DNA from: Caballeronia calidae
GTDB taxonomy: Bacteria; Pseudomonadota; Gammaproteobacteria; Burkholderiales; Burkholderiaceae
Direction of reading: 5' to 3'
DNA length: 64,000 nt
Assembly (NCBI RefSeq): GCF_900044055.2
Contig: NZ_FCOX02000004.1
Location: forward strand, 62,001-126,000
Made by a program: the position numbers and the translations under genes. Below are positions 33,894-46,507 of this stretch, piece by piece. How positions within the stretch are numbered: the first letter of the stretch is position 1; each line of letters begins with the position of its first letter. The notes beneath the pieces are model-generated. The model was not told the DNA's origin. It saw nothing but the letters and a program-made list of their open reading frames with translations, and made no database searches.

Positions 33894-34706
33894 TCAGTTC
33901 ACGACACGGCGCGCGAGCGGCGTCTCCGGCGTCGGATAGCCGGCCTGCCTGAATGTTTCGATGATCGCGCGGTTCGTGTCGAAATAGACTTGCCAGTAGT
34001 CGCTCGTATTGGTGTAAGGCCGCACGCACAGCAGCGGCCCTTCCGGCGTGAAGGACAGCACTTCGATATCGGGCGGCGGTGTCGTCGCGACGTTCGGGAT
34101 TTTCGCGACCGCTTCCTTCAAACGCGCGATGGCGTCGAGCGGATCGACGCCGTTCGCGATCTTAGCCGTCAGTTCCACGCGCCGATGCGGCAGCAGGCTG
34201 AAATTCCAGATCGTGTCGGAAAAGATCTTGTTGTTGCCGATGATCGCCGCGACGTTGTCCGGGGTCGTGATCGTCGTGCCGAAGAGGCCGAGCTCGGTGA
34301 CGGTGCCGGTCACGCCGCCCGCCGTCACGAAGTCGCCCACCTTGAACGGACGGAGCACCTGCATGAACACGCCCGCCGCGAAGTGCGCGAGCAGCCCGCC
34401 CCACGCGGTGCCGATGGCAAGACCGAGACCCGCGAGCAACGCGGCGAAGGATGTGGTCTGAACTCCGAAGATCTGCAGTATCGCGAGAACGAGCAGCAGA
34501 TTGAGAATGACGCCGATGATCGAGCCGAGATAATGCGCAAGCGTGGGATCGACGCGGCCGTTGCGCGAAAGGAGCTTGCGCATCGTGCTCGTGACGAGAT
34601 TGATGAGCCAGCGGCCGATGATCCACAGCGCAATGGCGCCGATGACCATGATCCCGAGGTCGACGCCGCGCGTCATGATGAATACACGTACGGTGTCGAT
34701 GTTCAT
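33894..34706 (-). CDS. mscS: small-conductance mechanosensitive channel, MscS family
   Basis: 270 aa, close to E. coli MscS length. Three membrane segments lie at about 17-38, 60-83 and 87-112. The pore helix region LAGLGLAIGTAWGGLLAHFAAGVFMQVLRPFKVGDFV is followed by the beta-domain motif GTVTELGLFGTTITTPDN and the C-terminal alpha-beta domain ending near the C-terminus. It opens under membrane tension in osmotic downshift. It is a single gene. Confidence 0.87.
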   Translation of the reverse strand: MNIDTVRVFIMTRGVDLGIMVIGAIALWIIGRWLINLVTSTMRKLLSRNGRVDPTLAHYLGSIIGVILNLLLVLAILQIFGVQTTSFAALLAGLGLAIGTAWGGLLAHFAAGVFMQVLRPFKVGDFVTAGGVTGTVTELGLFGTTITTPDNVAAIIGNNKIFSDTIWNFSLLPHRRVELTAKIANGVDPLDAIARLKEAVAKIPNVATTPPPDIEVLSFTPEGPLLCVRPYTNTSDYWQVYFDTNRAIIETFRQAGYPTPETPLARRVVN

Positions 34707-34864
34707 GTCTTTCTCGCGTGCGTGGCACTTCGTCAGAGGAACACGTCGATCGGGGAAAGCATGCCGCGTGGATCAAAAGATTTATAGCCGACGCACCGCG
34801 TCATCGCAAGAATTACAGGAATGTTTAACTTTGATCGGAAGGTTCGACCGCATCCGCGAAACAA

Positions 34865-35395
34865 TCACGTCCATTCGGCTTCGTCTGCGTTCTGATCGGG
34901 CAGGGTTAGTCCGGATGCGGGCAAGGGCAGCGCGGTCTTGTAGCGCACCTGCTTGAGCGCGAAGCTCGAACGGATGTTCGAGACGCCGGGCATCTTCGTG
35001 AGCCGCTCCAGGATGAAGCGTTCGAGCGCGGCGACATCGGGCAGCACGACGCGCAATAAGTAATCGGCATCGCCCGTCATCAGATAACACTCCATCACTT
35101 CCGGGCGCTCGCTGATCGCCTGCTCGAAACGCGCGAGCGCATCCTTGATCTGCTTTTCCAGACTGACTTGAATGAAGACATTGATGCTCAAGCCGAGCGC
35201 TTCGGGATTGAGCAAGGTGACGTGCTGCTTGAAGAGTCCCGCCTTTTCCAGCGCGCGCACGCGATTGAAGCAGGGCGTCGGCGACAGATTCACGGCGCGC
35301 GCGAGTTCCGAATTGGTGATGCGCGCGTTTTGCTGAAGCTGATTCAATATGCCGATGTCGATGCGGTCGAGGCGCTGCCTGGCTTTGGCCGTCAT
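34865..35395 (-). CDS. Lrp/AsnC family transcriptional regulator
   Basis: 176 aa. The helix-turn-helix lies at about 20-60 ([40 protein letters not shown]) and the RAM effector domain at about 75-155. The C-terminal 15 residues are extra. It is divergent from an AceE-type E1 gene 139 bp away. That arrangement resembles the mdeR/mdeB pair of Pseudomonas putida methionine catabolism, where an Lrp-type protein activates an E1-type 2-oxobutyrate dehydrogenase. It is likely to regulate the adjacent gene in response to an amino acid. Confidence 0.85.
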   Translation of the reverse strand: MTAKARQRLDRIDIGILNQLQQNARITNSELARAVNLSPTPCFNRVRALEKAGLFKQHVTLLNPEALGLSINVFIQVSLEKQIKDALARFEQAISERPEVMECYLMTGDADYLLRVVLPDVAALERFILERLTKMPGVSNIRSSFALKQVRYKTALPLPASGLTLPDQNADEAEWT

Positions 35396-35534
35396 AGTCG
35401 AAAGATTCCGGTTTTACATGTTTTCGAAGAATAAACACACTACCGCAAAGCGCGGCGGCAGCCAAATGAGATGCACATTCTGCGCATCGATGGATATGCT
35501 TGAACGAATCTTCTAGCCCATGCGGAGTCGCCCC

Positions 35535-38242
<2,708 letters not shown>

Positions 38243-38246
<4 letters not shown>

Positions 38247-38893
38247 GCGTCCTTGCGCGCCGCATCGAGCAACTCGCGCACTTCCTCGTCGCTGGTCTGA
38301 TCGAAGTCGATATAGAACTGCCCGACGCCGAAGTACCGATGCGGCCGCATCACGCAGACGAATTCGTCGACGACTTCCTCCACGCGCGCTTCCGAATCGA
38401 GCGGCGCGACCGGCAACGCCGCGACGATCTTCGCCGGATGCGCATGACGCAGCGAGATCGCCGCGGCTTTCATCGTCGCGCCGGTGGCCATGCCGTCATC
38501 GACGACGATCGCGACGCGCCCGTTTACATCGAGCGGCGGCAAGTCGCCGCGATACAGCTTCTCGCGCCGCGCGAGCTCGGCACGTTCGCGCGCGATCACG
38601 CGGTCGAGCTCGTCTTTCCCGACGCCCGCGTATTCCACGATGCGCTCGTCGAGAAAGAACGCATCGCCCGAGGCGATCGCGCCCATCGCGAGTTCGGGCT
38701 GAACCGGCACGCCGAGCTTGCGCACGACGAGCACGTCGAGCGGCGCACGAAGCGCGCGCGCCACTTCATAAGCGACCGGCACGCCGCCGCGCGGCAAGGC
38801 GAGCACGCTGACGTTGTCGCGGCCGGCGTAATGCGTGAGATGCGCGGCGAGCTCGCGGCCCGCTTCACGACGGTTCTCGAACACTGAGTTCAT
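38243..38893 (-). CDS. phosphoribosyltransferase family protein
   Basis: 216 aa. It has the type I phosphoribosyltransferase layout with VLALPRGGVPVAYEVARAL near the N-terminus and the PRPP-binding motif VAIVVDDGMATGATMKAA. The hood domain is reduced. Such proteins are common in this family of bacteria beside unrelated genes, and the acceptor base is unknown. The last bases of the gene overlap the end of the convergent E1 gene by four. Upstream, and co-directional, is an enoyl-CoA hydratase gene with a 13-bp gap. Confidence 0.8.
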
Positions 38894-38906
38894 GTCGCTT
38901 GTCCTT

Positions 38907-39701
38907 TCAGCCCCGGTCGCGCGAAACGAAACGCGCCGCGCCGCCGAGGCCTTCATCGAATACCGCGCGATAACCGTTCGCGCCTTCGCGCTGCAATGCC
39001 CGGGCGATATCGGCATCGAACGCGTTTTCGTGAGCCGAACGCAGGTCCGTGCGCAAGGCGGCCTGCGGCAAGCCGGCCAGTTCGCACGCGAGCGCCTCCG
39101 CCGCCATGCGCGCTTCGCCGTGCGGCGCGAGGCGATTCGCGAGGCCGATGGCGAGCGCCTCGCGCGCATCGACGGCGCGCCCGGTGAGGATCAGATCCAG
39201 CGCACGCGACAGGCCGATGAGACGCGGCAGCCGTATCGTGCCGCCGTCGATGAGCGGCACGCCGACGCGCCTGCAGAACACGCCGAGCACTGCGTCTTCC
39301 TCGACGACGCGCAGATCGCACATTGCCGCCAGTTCGAGACCGCCCGCGACCGCATGGCCCGCGATCGCGGCGATCACGGGCTTCGTCAGCGCGAGGCGCG
39401 TCGGGCCCATCGGGCCGGGGCCGCTGCCGTCGGGATGAATCTCGTTGCGGCGCGCGTCGTCGTTGAGCGCGGTGAGATCCGCGCCCGCGCAGAACGTGCC
39501 GCCCGCGCCCCACAGCACGGCGACCGACCGCGCATCGTCCGCTTCGAAGCGCTCGAAGGCTTCGCGCAGCGCATCGGCGACGCCGCGATCGACGGCATTG
39601 CGCCGCGCGGGCCGGTCGAGCACGACGGTCACGACACGCGCATCGCCTGCATGCGGCTCCATGCGCACGTGCTCGCCGAGGCGTTCGATGCGAGACGACA
39701 T
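38907..39701 (-). CDS. enoyl-CoA hydratase/isomerase family protein
   Basis: 264 aa crotonase fold. The oxyanion-hole segments are visible: GTFCAGADLTAL after the first beta strands and AVAGGLELAAMCDLRV later. The catalytic glutamate region reads GVFCRRVGVPLIDGG. It hydrates or isomerises an enoyl-CoA. The start at 39701 has GGAG 8 bases upstream; the frame open before it is not supported. Other enoyl-CoA pathway genes are not adjacent, so its substrate is not defined. Confidence 0.83.
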   Translation of the reverse strand: MSSRIERLGEHVRMEPHAGDARVVTVVLDRPARRNAVDRGVADALREAFERFEADDARSVAVLWGAGGTFCAGADLTALNDDARRNEIHPDGSGPGPMGPTRLALTKPVIAAIAGHAVAGGLELAAMCDLRVVEEDAVLGVFCRRVGVPLIDGGTIRLPRLIGLSRALDLILTGRAVDAREALAIGLANRLAPHGEARMAAEALACELAGLPQAALRTDLRSAHENAFDADIARALQREGANGYRAVFDEGLGGAARFVSRDRG

Positions 39702-40016
39702 CGGCCACTCCGTTTCGCGGGGATCAGTCTTCAGCATACTCGCCGCATCATGCGATGCGTGCATTGCGTCGAATGCTTGCGATCGCCATACACTTGCCCT
39801 GCGTGCTGAAATTTTTGGCTCGCGGCCGGTGCATGCGATGCCGCGCGACGGGGCATTGCACCAACATCGGGCGAGGCGCGATGAGCGCTCGCAGCGCACG
39901 TTGCACCATGCTCAACCGCGCGCTGCAAGGCTCGCGCACCGTTTCGATGCTCCTTGCGCCAACTTGGCCCGGAACTTGCGAAAAGAGCCCCTTTTCCGAA
40001 CTCCACGGCGCGAAAC

Positions 40017-41219
40017 ATGCAGGCACTCCAATCCGGCACCGACACTCTCTTTCTGCTGCTTGGCGCCGCGATGGTGCTTGCGATGCACGCGGGTTTCGCG
40101 TTCCTCGAACTCGGCACCGTACGGCGCGAGAATCAGGTGAACGCGCTCGTGAAGATCCTCGTGGATTTCGCGGTGTCGACGCTCGCGTACTTCTTCATCG
40201 GCTACAACATCGCGTACGGCGTGCAGTTCATGCACAGCGCCGATATCCTCGCCGAGCACAACGGCTATGCGCTCGTGCGCTTCTTCTTCCTGCTGACCTT
40301 CGCCGCCGCGATTCCGGCGATCGTGTCGGGCGGCATCGCCGAGCGCTCGAAGTTCAATCCGCAACTCTTCGCGACCTGCGTGATCGTCGGCTTCATCTAT
40401 CCGTTGCTGGAAGGCGTCGCGTGGAACGAGCGCTTCGGCATTCAGGCGTGGCTCGCGCACGTCTTCGGCGCGCCGTTTCATGATTTCGCCGGTTCGGTCG
40501 TGGTGCACGCGTTCGGCGGATGGGTCGCGCTGCCGGCCGTGCTGCTGCTCGGGCCGCGTCACGGGCGCTATCACAAGGACGGGCGCATCGCCGCGCATCC
40601 GCCTTCGAGCATTCCGTTTCTCGCGCTCGGCGCGTGGGTGCTCGCGGTCGGCTGGTTCGGCTTCAATGTGATGAGCGCGCAGACCGTCGACAAGATCAGC
40701 GGCCTCGTCGCGGTGAACTCGCTGATGGCGATGGTCGGCGGCACGCTCGCCGCGTGGTTCGCGGGCCGCAACGATCCGGGCTTCACCTATAACGGGCCGC
40801 TCGCGGGTCTGGTCGCGGTGTGCGCGGGCTCGGACCTGATGCATCCGCTCGGCGCGCTGATCGTCGGCGCGGTCGCCGGCGTGCTTTTCGTACAGATGTT
40901 CACGTGCGTGCAGAACCGCTGGCGCATCGACGACGTGCTCGGCGTGTGGCCGCTGCACGGCATGTGCGGCGCGTGGGGCGGCATCTCGGCGGGCATCTTC
41001 GGGCAGAAGGCGTTCGGCGGCATCGGCGGCGTGTCGATCTGGTCGCAGCTCATCGGCACGGCGGGCGCGGTGGCGCTTGCGCTCGCGGGCGGCGCGGCCG
41101 TGTATGGCGCGATCAAGGCGACCGTCGGCTTGCGGCTCGATCGCGAAGAGGAATTCAACGGCGCCGATCTCGCGATCCATCGCATCTCGGCGACGCCCGA
41201 TCGGGAAATGGCGGGTTGA
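40017..41219 (+). CDS. amtB: ammonium transporter
   Basis: 400 aa with eleven hydrophobic helices. The twin-histidine pore is visible: H164 in VVVHAFGGW and the second histidine in WPLHGMCGAWGG. The Amt signature DFAGSVVVHAFGG is present. No signal peptide is evident, and no glnK gene precedes it, unlike the usual glnK-amtB pair. It brings in ammonium or ammonia. It is followed by nadE, whose product uses ammonia, which may be coincidental. Confidence 0.9.
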   Translation: MQALQSGTDTLFLLLGAAMVLAMHAGFAFLELGTVRRENQVNALVKILVDFAVSTLAYFFIGYNIAYGVQFMHSADILAEHNGYALVRFFFLLTFAAAIPAIVSGGIAERSKFNPQLFATCVIVGFIYPLLEGVAWNERFGIQAWLAHVFGAPFHDFAGSVVVHAFGGWVALPAVLLLGPRHGRYHKDGRIAAHPPSSIPFLALGAWVLAVGWFGFNVMSAQTVDKISGLVAVNSLMAMVGGTLAAWFAGRNDPGFTYNGPLAGLVAVCAGSDLMHPLGALIVGAVAGVLFVQMFTCVQNRWRIDDVLGVWPLHGMCGAWGGISAGIFGQKAFGGIGGVSIWSQLIGTAGAVALALAGGAAVYGAIKATVGLRLDREEEFNGADLAIHRISATPDREMAG

Positions 41220-41308
41220 TGCCGCGTCGATAGCGGTGCCGCGCGTGAGGAGGCGGCTCGGTCTTTGCTGTACCGTAGCCAAGCCCTCAAGCCCAGCGAG
41301 CCCGCGCA

Positions 41309-42166
41309 ATGTCGAACAATCACGCCTCCCGCCAGCCCGGCATCATCGAAGAACTCAAGATTCCCGCCATCTTCGATCTCGAAGCGGAACGCGAGCGGCG
41401 CATCGCGTTTCTCGCGGACTATCTCGAAGCGCAGAACCTCAGAACCTACGTGCTCGGCATCAGCGGCGGCGTCGATTCGTCGACGGCGGGCCGTCTCGCG
41501 CAGCTCGCGGTCGAACGCCTGCGGGCGCGTAACGGGGATGCGCGCTTCATCGCGATGCGTCTGCCCTACGGCGAGCAGCGCGACGAAGCCGATGCGCAGC
41601 GCGCGCTCGCATTCATCCGGCCCGACGAGACGCTCACCGTCAACGTGAAGCCCGCCGCCGACGCGATGCGCGAATCGCTCGCGGCTGCCGGACTGTCGTA
41701 TCGCGATGCGAGTCACGAAGATTTCGTGCTCGGCAATATCAAGGCACGTCAGCGGATGATCGCGCAATACGCGGTGGCCGCCGCGCATGCGGGCGTCGTG
41801 ATCGGCACGGACCACGCGGCCGAATCGCTGATGGGCTTCTTCACCAAGTTCGGCGACGGCGGCGCGGACGTGCTGCCGCTCTACGGCCTGAACAAGCGCC
41901 GCGTGCGCGCGCTGGCTGAAGCGCTGGGCGCGAGCACCGAGGTCGCGAGAAAGGTGCCGACCGCCGACCTCGAAACGCTCACGCCGATGAAACCCGACGA
42001 AGACAGCTACGGCATCAGCTACGAGGACATCGACGATTTCCTCGAAGGCAAGCGCGTTTCCGACGAGGTCTACACGACCGTCTACCGCTTCTACGATGCG
42101 ACGCATCATAAGCGCGCGTTGCCGGTCACGCCCTACGACGACTGGCGCAGCCACGCACTTCGCTGA
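41309..42166 (+). CDS. nadE: ammonia-dependent NAD+ synthetase
   Basis: 285 aa. The ATP pyrophosphatase P-loop SGGVDS (52-57) is present, followed by KARQRMIAQYAVAAAHAGVVIGTDHAAE, FTKFGDGGADVLPLYGLNKRRVRALAEAL and the C-terminal RFYDATHHKRALPVTPYD. There is no amidotransferase domain, so the enzyme uses ammonia with ATP to turn nicotinate adenine dinucleotide into NAD+. It lies 89 bp after amtB in the same direction. Confidence 0.92.
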   Translation: MSNNHASRQPGIIEELKIPAIFDLEAERERRIAFLADYLEAQNLRTYVLGISGGVDSSTAGRLAQLAVERLRARNGDARFIAMRLPYGEQRDEADAQRALAFIRPDETLTVNVKPAADAMRESLAAAGLSYRDASHEDFVLGNIKARQRMIAQYAVAAAHAGVVIGTDHAAESLMGFFTKFGDGGADVLPLYGLNKRRVRALAEALGASTEVARKVPTADLETLTPMKPDEDSYGISYEDIDDFLEGKRVSDEVYTTVYRFYDATHHKRALPVTPYDDWRSHALR

Positions 42167-42306
42167 AACGCCGTGAGCGCCGGGCCCGATTGACGCGCGC
42201 GCCGCGTCCCGTGAAAATGCCCGGCCCGGCGTAATCCTCGATCGTCCTGCCGCTTTCGGGCGCGCCGGTTACGATATACCGGTCGATTCCCTCGGAGGCG
42301 CTACGC

Positions 42307-44502
42307 TTGGACTCCACTGAGACCGCGACACTCGATCTGCCGCTGCCCGCGCGCAATTTCGCCTGGACGCGAAAGATGCTCCTGCTCGTGCTGGCCGCGT
42401 CGATCGTGATTCCGCTCGCGTGCCTGTGCATCTATGGCTATTACGATCATCAGCGCCGCTTCGCGGATGCGCAGGAACTCACCGAGCGTCTGACGCGCGT
42501 GGCGAACGAGCACGCGCTCAAGGTGATCGACCTGAATCAGCAGCTCGAGACACGCATCGTCGATCTGCTCGGCGACAGCGACGACGCGAGCATCAGGAGC
42601 CGCGAAGAAGGGCTGCATCGCACGCTCGACGACATGAGCGGCACGCTCGCGCAGATCGCCGCCATCTCCGTGTTCGGCGAAAAGGGCGCGCTGCTCGCCA
42701 ACAGCCGCTGGTATCCGGCGCCCGCCGTGACCATCTCCGAGCGCGACGATTTCGAAGCGGCGCGCGCGATCGCGCCGGTCACCTACTTCTCGCTGCCGTT
42801 GCGCGGAAAAGTGGCGCGCTCGGACGTCTTCACGACGACGATGGGCCGCATCGGCCGCAACGGGCAGTTTCTCGGCGTCGTGTCGATCGCGGTCAAGCGC
42901 GGCTATTTCACCGACTTCTATCGCGAACTCGCGGCGGGGGATCGCGCGGTGGTCATCGGGCTGTACCGGCGCGACGGCAACATCCTCGCGCGCTTTCCGG
43001 CGAGCGAGGACGGCACCCAGCCTGCGACGAACACGCCGTTCACCAACGCATTTCGCAACAACGAGCTGTACGGCACCATCCGCATGCGCTCGAGCGTCGA
43101 TCACGTCGAACGGCTGCTCGCGTTCCGGCGCGTGGGCGACTATCCGCTCTATGTCGCGACCGGCTACGCGACGTCGGCGGTGGAAGTGCGCTGGCGCGAC
43201 AATCTCGTGCTCGTCGCGTCGATCGCGCTATTGCCGTGCATCGGCGTATGGCTGCTGATCGCGTTCTCGATCCGCCGCCTCGACGCCGAGCAGGCCGCAT
43301 GGGAGCGCTGGCAGGCCGAAGTCGCGACGCGCCTTTCCATCGAGGCATCGAGCCGGCAATTGCGGCGCATGGGCGCGCTCGGCAATCTCGTCGCGAACGT
43401 CGCGCACGACTTCAACAATCTGCTGATGGTGGTCGGCTCGAACATGGAACTCGCGCGGCGCAAGCACTTCAACGGCGTCGAGAGCGAAGTGCTCGCGGTG
43501 GAGCGCGCGACGGCCGGCGCCGAATCGCTCGCGCGGCGGCTGATGAGCGTCGCGCGCAAGCAGCCGCTCAGGCAGGAGATGATCGATCCCGCCGACTGGC
43601 TGCGAAGCGTGCTCGGTCTCGTGAAGAAGTCGGTGCATCCGTCCGTCACGGTGACGCTGGAGCTGTCGCCCGATCTGTGGAAGGTGATGGCCGATCCGGT
43701 CGAGCTGGAGCTCGCGCTCGTGAATATCGCGGTGAATGCGAGCGATGCGATGCCGCGCGGCGGACGCGTCGTGATCCGCTGTCAGAACGCGCGCGTGCGC
43801 AGCGCGGAAATCGATATCCCCGATGGCGAATACGTGCTGATCTCGATCACCGACAACGGCGAGGGCATGGCCGAGCAGGTGCGGCGGCGCGCCTTCGAGC
43901 CGCTCTTCACGACCAAGCAGCGCGGCGCGGGCACGGGTCTCGGTCTCGCTCAGGTGCTCGCCGCGTGCGAGCAGGCGGGCGGCACCGCGCGCATCACGAG
44001 CGTGCCGGACGCGGGCACGACCGTGCGGCTTTATCTGGCGCGGCATCATGGTCCCGTGCCGGCGACGCCGGATGTTCACATGCCCTCGGAGATCGCGCCG
44101 CCGCCGCTCGTGCCCGCGCGCGGCGATCCCGAAGCGCCGCTGCGCGGCACGTCGGTGCTGCTCGTCGAAGACAACGCGGATGTCGCGGCGGGCGTGACGG
44201 CGGTGCGCGAAGTGTTCGGCTGCGCGGTGCATCACGAAGTGAGCGCCGATGCCGCGTTCGCGCTATTGGGCGAGGGCTACGCCTTCGATCTCGTGCTCTC
44301 CGACGTGCAGATGCCGGGCAGCATGAACGGCATCGATCTGGCCGAGCAGATCACGAAGCGCCTGCCATCGCAGAAGCTCGTGCTGATGACGGGTTATGCG
44401 GACGAGCTGGAACGCGCGAAGCATCTCGGCGTGCCGATTCTCGCGAAGCCCTTCGACATGGACGATCTGCTCGATCTGATCGCGCCGGGCGTGCCGCATT
44501 GA
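42307..44502 (+). CDS. hybrid sensor histidine kinase with periplasmic sensor and C-terminal receiver
   Basis: 731 aa from a TTG start supported by CGGAGG 8 bases upstream. Helix 1 (about 24-45) and helix 2 (about 300-320) frame a periplasmic cache-type sensor domain. The histidine phosphoacceptor is H367 in NVAHDFNNLLMVV, followed by a HATPase domain (N-box IAVNASDAMPRGG and ITDNGEGM, with GAGTGLGLAQVLA). A C-terminal receiver carries D666 in VLSDVQMPGS. No separate response regulator gene is adjacent, so the output partner is elsewhere. Signal unknown. Confidence 0.87.
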   Translation: MDSTETATLDLPLPARNFAWTRKMLLLVLAASIVIPLACLCIYGYYDHQRRFADAQELTERLTRVANEHALKVIDLNQQLETRIVDLLGDSDDASIRSREEGLHRTLDDMSGTLAQIAAISVFGEKGALLANSRWYPAPAVTISERDDFEAARAIAPVTYFSLPLRGKVARSDVFTTTMGRIGRNGQFLGVVSIAVKRGYFTDFYRELAAGDRAVVIGLYRRDGNILARFPASEDGTQPATNTPFTNAFRNNELYGTIRMRSSVDHVERLLAFRRVGDYPLYVATGYATSAVEVRWRDNLVLVASIALLPCIGVWLLIAFSIRRLDAEQAAWERWQAEVATRLSIEASSRQLRRMGALGNLVANVAHDFNNLLMVVGSNMELARRKHFNGVESEVLAVERATAGAESLARRLMSVARKQPLRQEMIDPADWLRSVLGLVKKSVHPSVTVTLELSPDLWKVMADPVELELALVNIAVNASDAMPRGGRVVIRCQNARVRSAEIDIPDGEYVLISITDNGEGMAEQVRRRAFEPLFTTKQRGAGTGLGLAQVLAACEQAGGTARITSVPDAGTTVRLYLARHHGPVPATPDVHMPSEIAPPPLVPARGDPEAPLRGTSVLLVEDNADVAAGVTAVREVFGCAVHHEVSADAAFALLGEGYAFDLVLSDVQMPGSMNGIDLAEQITKRLPSQKLVLMTGYADELERAKHLGVPILAKPFDMDDLLDLIAPGVPH

Positions 44503-44508
44503 TCGCGC

Positions 44509-44985
44509 TCAGCGCTTGTTGCCTTGCACCGACCGCGCGCCGACGAGCGGATTGAAGGCCGCGCGCTTCGGTTGCGCCGCGGCTTGCGCGTTCTCCTTCG
44601 CCGCCGGGCGCTTCGAACGCGATGATGCGTTGCCGCCCAGTTGAGTCAGCAGGTCTTCGTCGTCTTCGGGCGGTTCTTCGTCGGTCTGCGGCGCGCTGCC
44701 CGCGAGATGCTCGACGACCGACATGAAATCTTTCTGCGCGCTCTTCAACGCGCGCCCCGGCATCATGACGAGCACGACCGCTTCCCGCACCGTATGGCCG
44801 TCGACGGTTTGCAGCGTGCCTGCCTCGTTCCAGTCGATGCCGCTGTCCGCATACGCCGCGACGACGTGATGCAGCACCGCGGGCGACATCACGCCCGCAT
44901 CGTAGAGCCCGACGATCTGCCGCTCGGCGAGCGCGAACAGAGTCGGGGCGCTTTGCGCGCCGCGCTTCGGCTTCCTCGCGGCCAT
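44509..44985 (-). CDS. hypothetical protein
   Basis: 158 aa, not recognised. The N-terminus is basic (MAARKPKRG). Residues about 15-100 could form a small helical domain (LFALAERQIVGLYDAGVMSPAVLHHVVAAYADSGIDWNEAG). The C-terminal 55 residues are acidic then basic and low in complexity, and probably disordered. The start codon directly abuts the stop of the sorbosone dehydrogenase-like gene upstream, so they are one transcript. No function is proposed. Confidence 0.65.
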   Translation of the reverse strand: MAARKPKRGAQSAPTLFALAERQIVGLYDAGVMSPAVLHHVVAAYADSGIDWNEAGTLQTVDGHTVREAVVLVMMPGRALKSAQKDFMSVVEHLAGSAPQTDEEPPEDDEDLLTQLGGNASSRSKRPAAKENAQAAAQPKRAAFNPLVGARSVQGNKR

Positions 44986-46299
44986 TCACTTCGCGACGGG
45001 CGCGACCCGCCACACCGTATTGCCGACGTCATCGGCGACGAGCAGCGCGCCTTTGCCATCGACCGCGACGCCCACGGGCCGACCGAGCGCATGGCCATCC
45101 GATGACAGGAAGCCCGTCAGGATATCCTCGGGCGGACCCGAGGGCTTGCCGTTCTCGAAGGGCACGAAGATGACCTTGTAGCCGCTCCTCGGCTTGCGAT
45201 TCCACGAGCCATGCTGACCGATGAACGCGCCATTGCGATAGCGCTCCGGGAACGCCTTGCCGTCATAGAACGTGAGACCGAGCGATGCGGTGTGCGCGCC
45301 GATCGCATAGTCCGGCACGATGGCCGATTGCACGAGATCCGCGCGTTGCGGCTTCACGCGGTCATCGACATGCTGTCCGTAATAGCTATACGGCCAGCCA
45401 TAGAACGCGCCGTCTTTAACGGACGTCAGATAGTCGGGCACGAGCTCGTTGCCGAGCTCGTCGCGTTCGTTCACGACGGTCCACAGCGCGCCGCTCTGCG
45501 GCTGCCACGACATGCCGTTCGGGTTGCGCAGGCCCGTTGCGAAGAGGCGCGTCTGCTTCGATTCGATATCCACTTCCATGATCGCCGCGCGCCCGTTCTC
45601 CGCGTCGATGCCGTTCTCCGCCGCGTTGCTGTTCGAACCGACCGTCACATAAAGCTTCTTGCCGTCGCGGCTCGCGATGATGTTCTTCGTCCAGTGATGA
45701 TTGATGTCGCCTGCGGGCAAGTCCATGAACTTCTCGCCGGGCGTGGAAAGTTGCGTCGCGCCGCTCTCGTACTTGAAGCGCAGGATCGCGTCGGTATCGG
45801 CGACATAGAGATCATCGCCGATGAGCGCCATGCCGAACGGCGAATGCAGCTTGTCGATGAACACGGTGCGCGTTTCCGCGACCCCGTCGCCATCGGCATC
45901 GCGCAGCAGCATGATGCGATCCGGGCTCGGCACGCCGGCGCCCGCGCGCTTCTGCACCTTCTTCATCACGAAGCCCTTGAGGCCGGCGCTTTCGTCGTGC
46001 TGCGCGGGCGCGTTGCTTTCGGCGACGAGCACATCGCCATTGGGCAGCGTCGCGAGCCAGCGCGGATGATTCAGTTGCGCGCCGAACGCGGTCACGTCGA
46101 AGCCCTCGGGCGCCGTGGGCTTTTGTCCCTGCGGCCAGGGTTTCGCCGGCGCGATATTGACCGTCGGCATCAGCGATTTATGCGGCGCGGGCAGCGTCGG
46201 ATTCGGGCCGAAGCCCGGCGCGTAGTCCTCGCCGATCGCGACGCCGCTCGCGAGTGTCAGCGCGAGTGCGGTCGCAAGTTGCGTCGTTCGTATTTTCAA
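44986..46299 (-). CDS. PQQ-dependent sugar dehydrogenase, L-sorbosone dehydrogenase-like
   Basis: 437 aa. A Sec signal peptide (1-23, cleaved near AIG/ED) sends it to the periplasm. The rest is a beta-propeller of the soluble glucose/sorbosone dehydrogenase family: LNHPRWLATLPNGDVLVAESN, LLRDADGDGVAETRTVF, LHSPFGMALIGDDLYVADTD, GLRNPNGMSWQP, GAFIGQHGSWNRKPRSGYKV. It would oxidise an aldose or sorbosone with PQQ. No PQQ biosynthesis genes are adjacent, but a lone pqqA is found near 63.5 kb. Its stop directly abuts the start of the next gene. Confidence 0.84.
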   Translation of the reverse strand: MKIRTTQLATALALTLASGVAIGEDYAPGFGPNPTLPAPHKSLMPTVNIAPAKPWPQGQKPTAPEGFDVTAFGAQLNHPRWLATLPNGDVLVAESNAPAQHDESAGLKGFVMKKVQKRAGAGVPSPDRIMLLRDADGDGVAETRTVFIDKLHSPFGMALIGDDLYVADTDAILRFKYESGATQLSTPGEKFMDLPAGDINHHWTKNIIASRDGKKLYVTVGSNSNAAENGIDAENGRAAIMEVDIESKQTRLFATGLRNPNGMSWQPQSGALWTVVNERDELGNELVPDYLTSVKDGAFYGWPYSYYGQHVDDRVKPQRADLVQSAIVPDYAIGAHTASLGLTFYDGKAFPERYRNGAFIGQHGSWNRKPRSGYKVIFVPFENGKPSGPPEDILTGFLSSDGHALGRPVGVAVDGKGALLVADDVGNTVWRVAPVAK

Positions 46300-46339
46300 G
46301 CGTTGGCTCCTGTGACGAGTCGGACGTCGACGAATCGGC

Positions 46340-46507
46340 TCAGCCGCCGCCGATGCCTTGCGTCACCTTGCCGGTGCCGCCGCAGGTCTCGCAGTCGGCG
46401 CCGTCGCGCTTGCCGGTGCCGTTGCAGTCCGGACAGAGATCTTCGCCGGTGCCGGGTACGCCGGGCTCGGCTTCATCGCCGGGATTGAGGGGGGGTTGTT
46501 GCGCCAT
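46340..46507 (-). CDS. small DnaJ-type zinc-finger protein
   Basis: 55 aa. Two CxxCxGxG motifs, CPDCNGTG (C25, C28) and CETCGGTG (C39, C42), form half of a DnaJ cysteine-rich domain. The N-terminus is a disordered Pro/Glu-rich linker. GGAGA precedes the ATG at 46507. A DnaJ J-domain is absent, so it is not a cochaperone on its own. Function unknown. Confidence 0.72.
   Translation of the reverse strand: MAQQPPLNPGDEAEPGVPGTGEDLCPDCNGTGKRDGADCETCGGTGKVTQGIGGG

Noticed and set aside
42420..44555. A 711-codon plus-strand frame over the hybrid kinase gene
   Set aside because: It is the alternative frame of a gene with clear histidine kinase and receiver motifs; its translation is Arg/Ala-rich with no domain.
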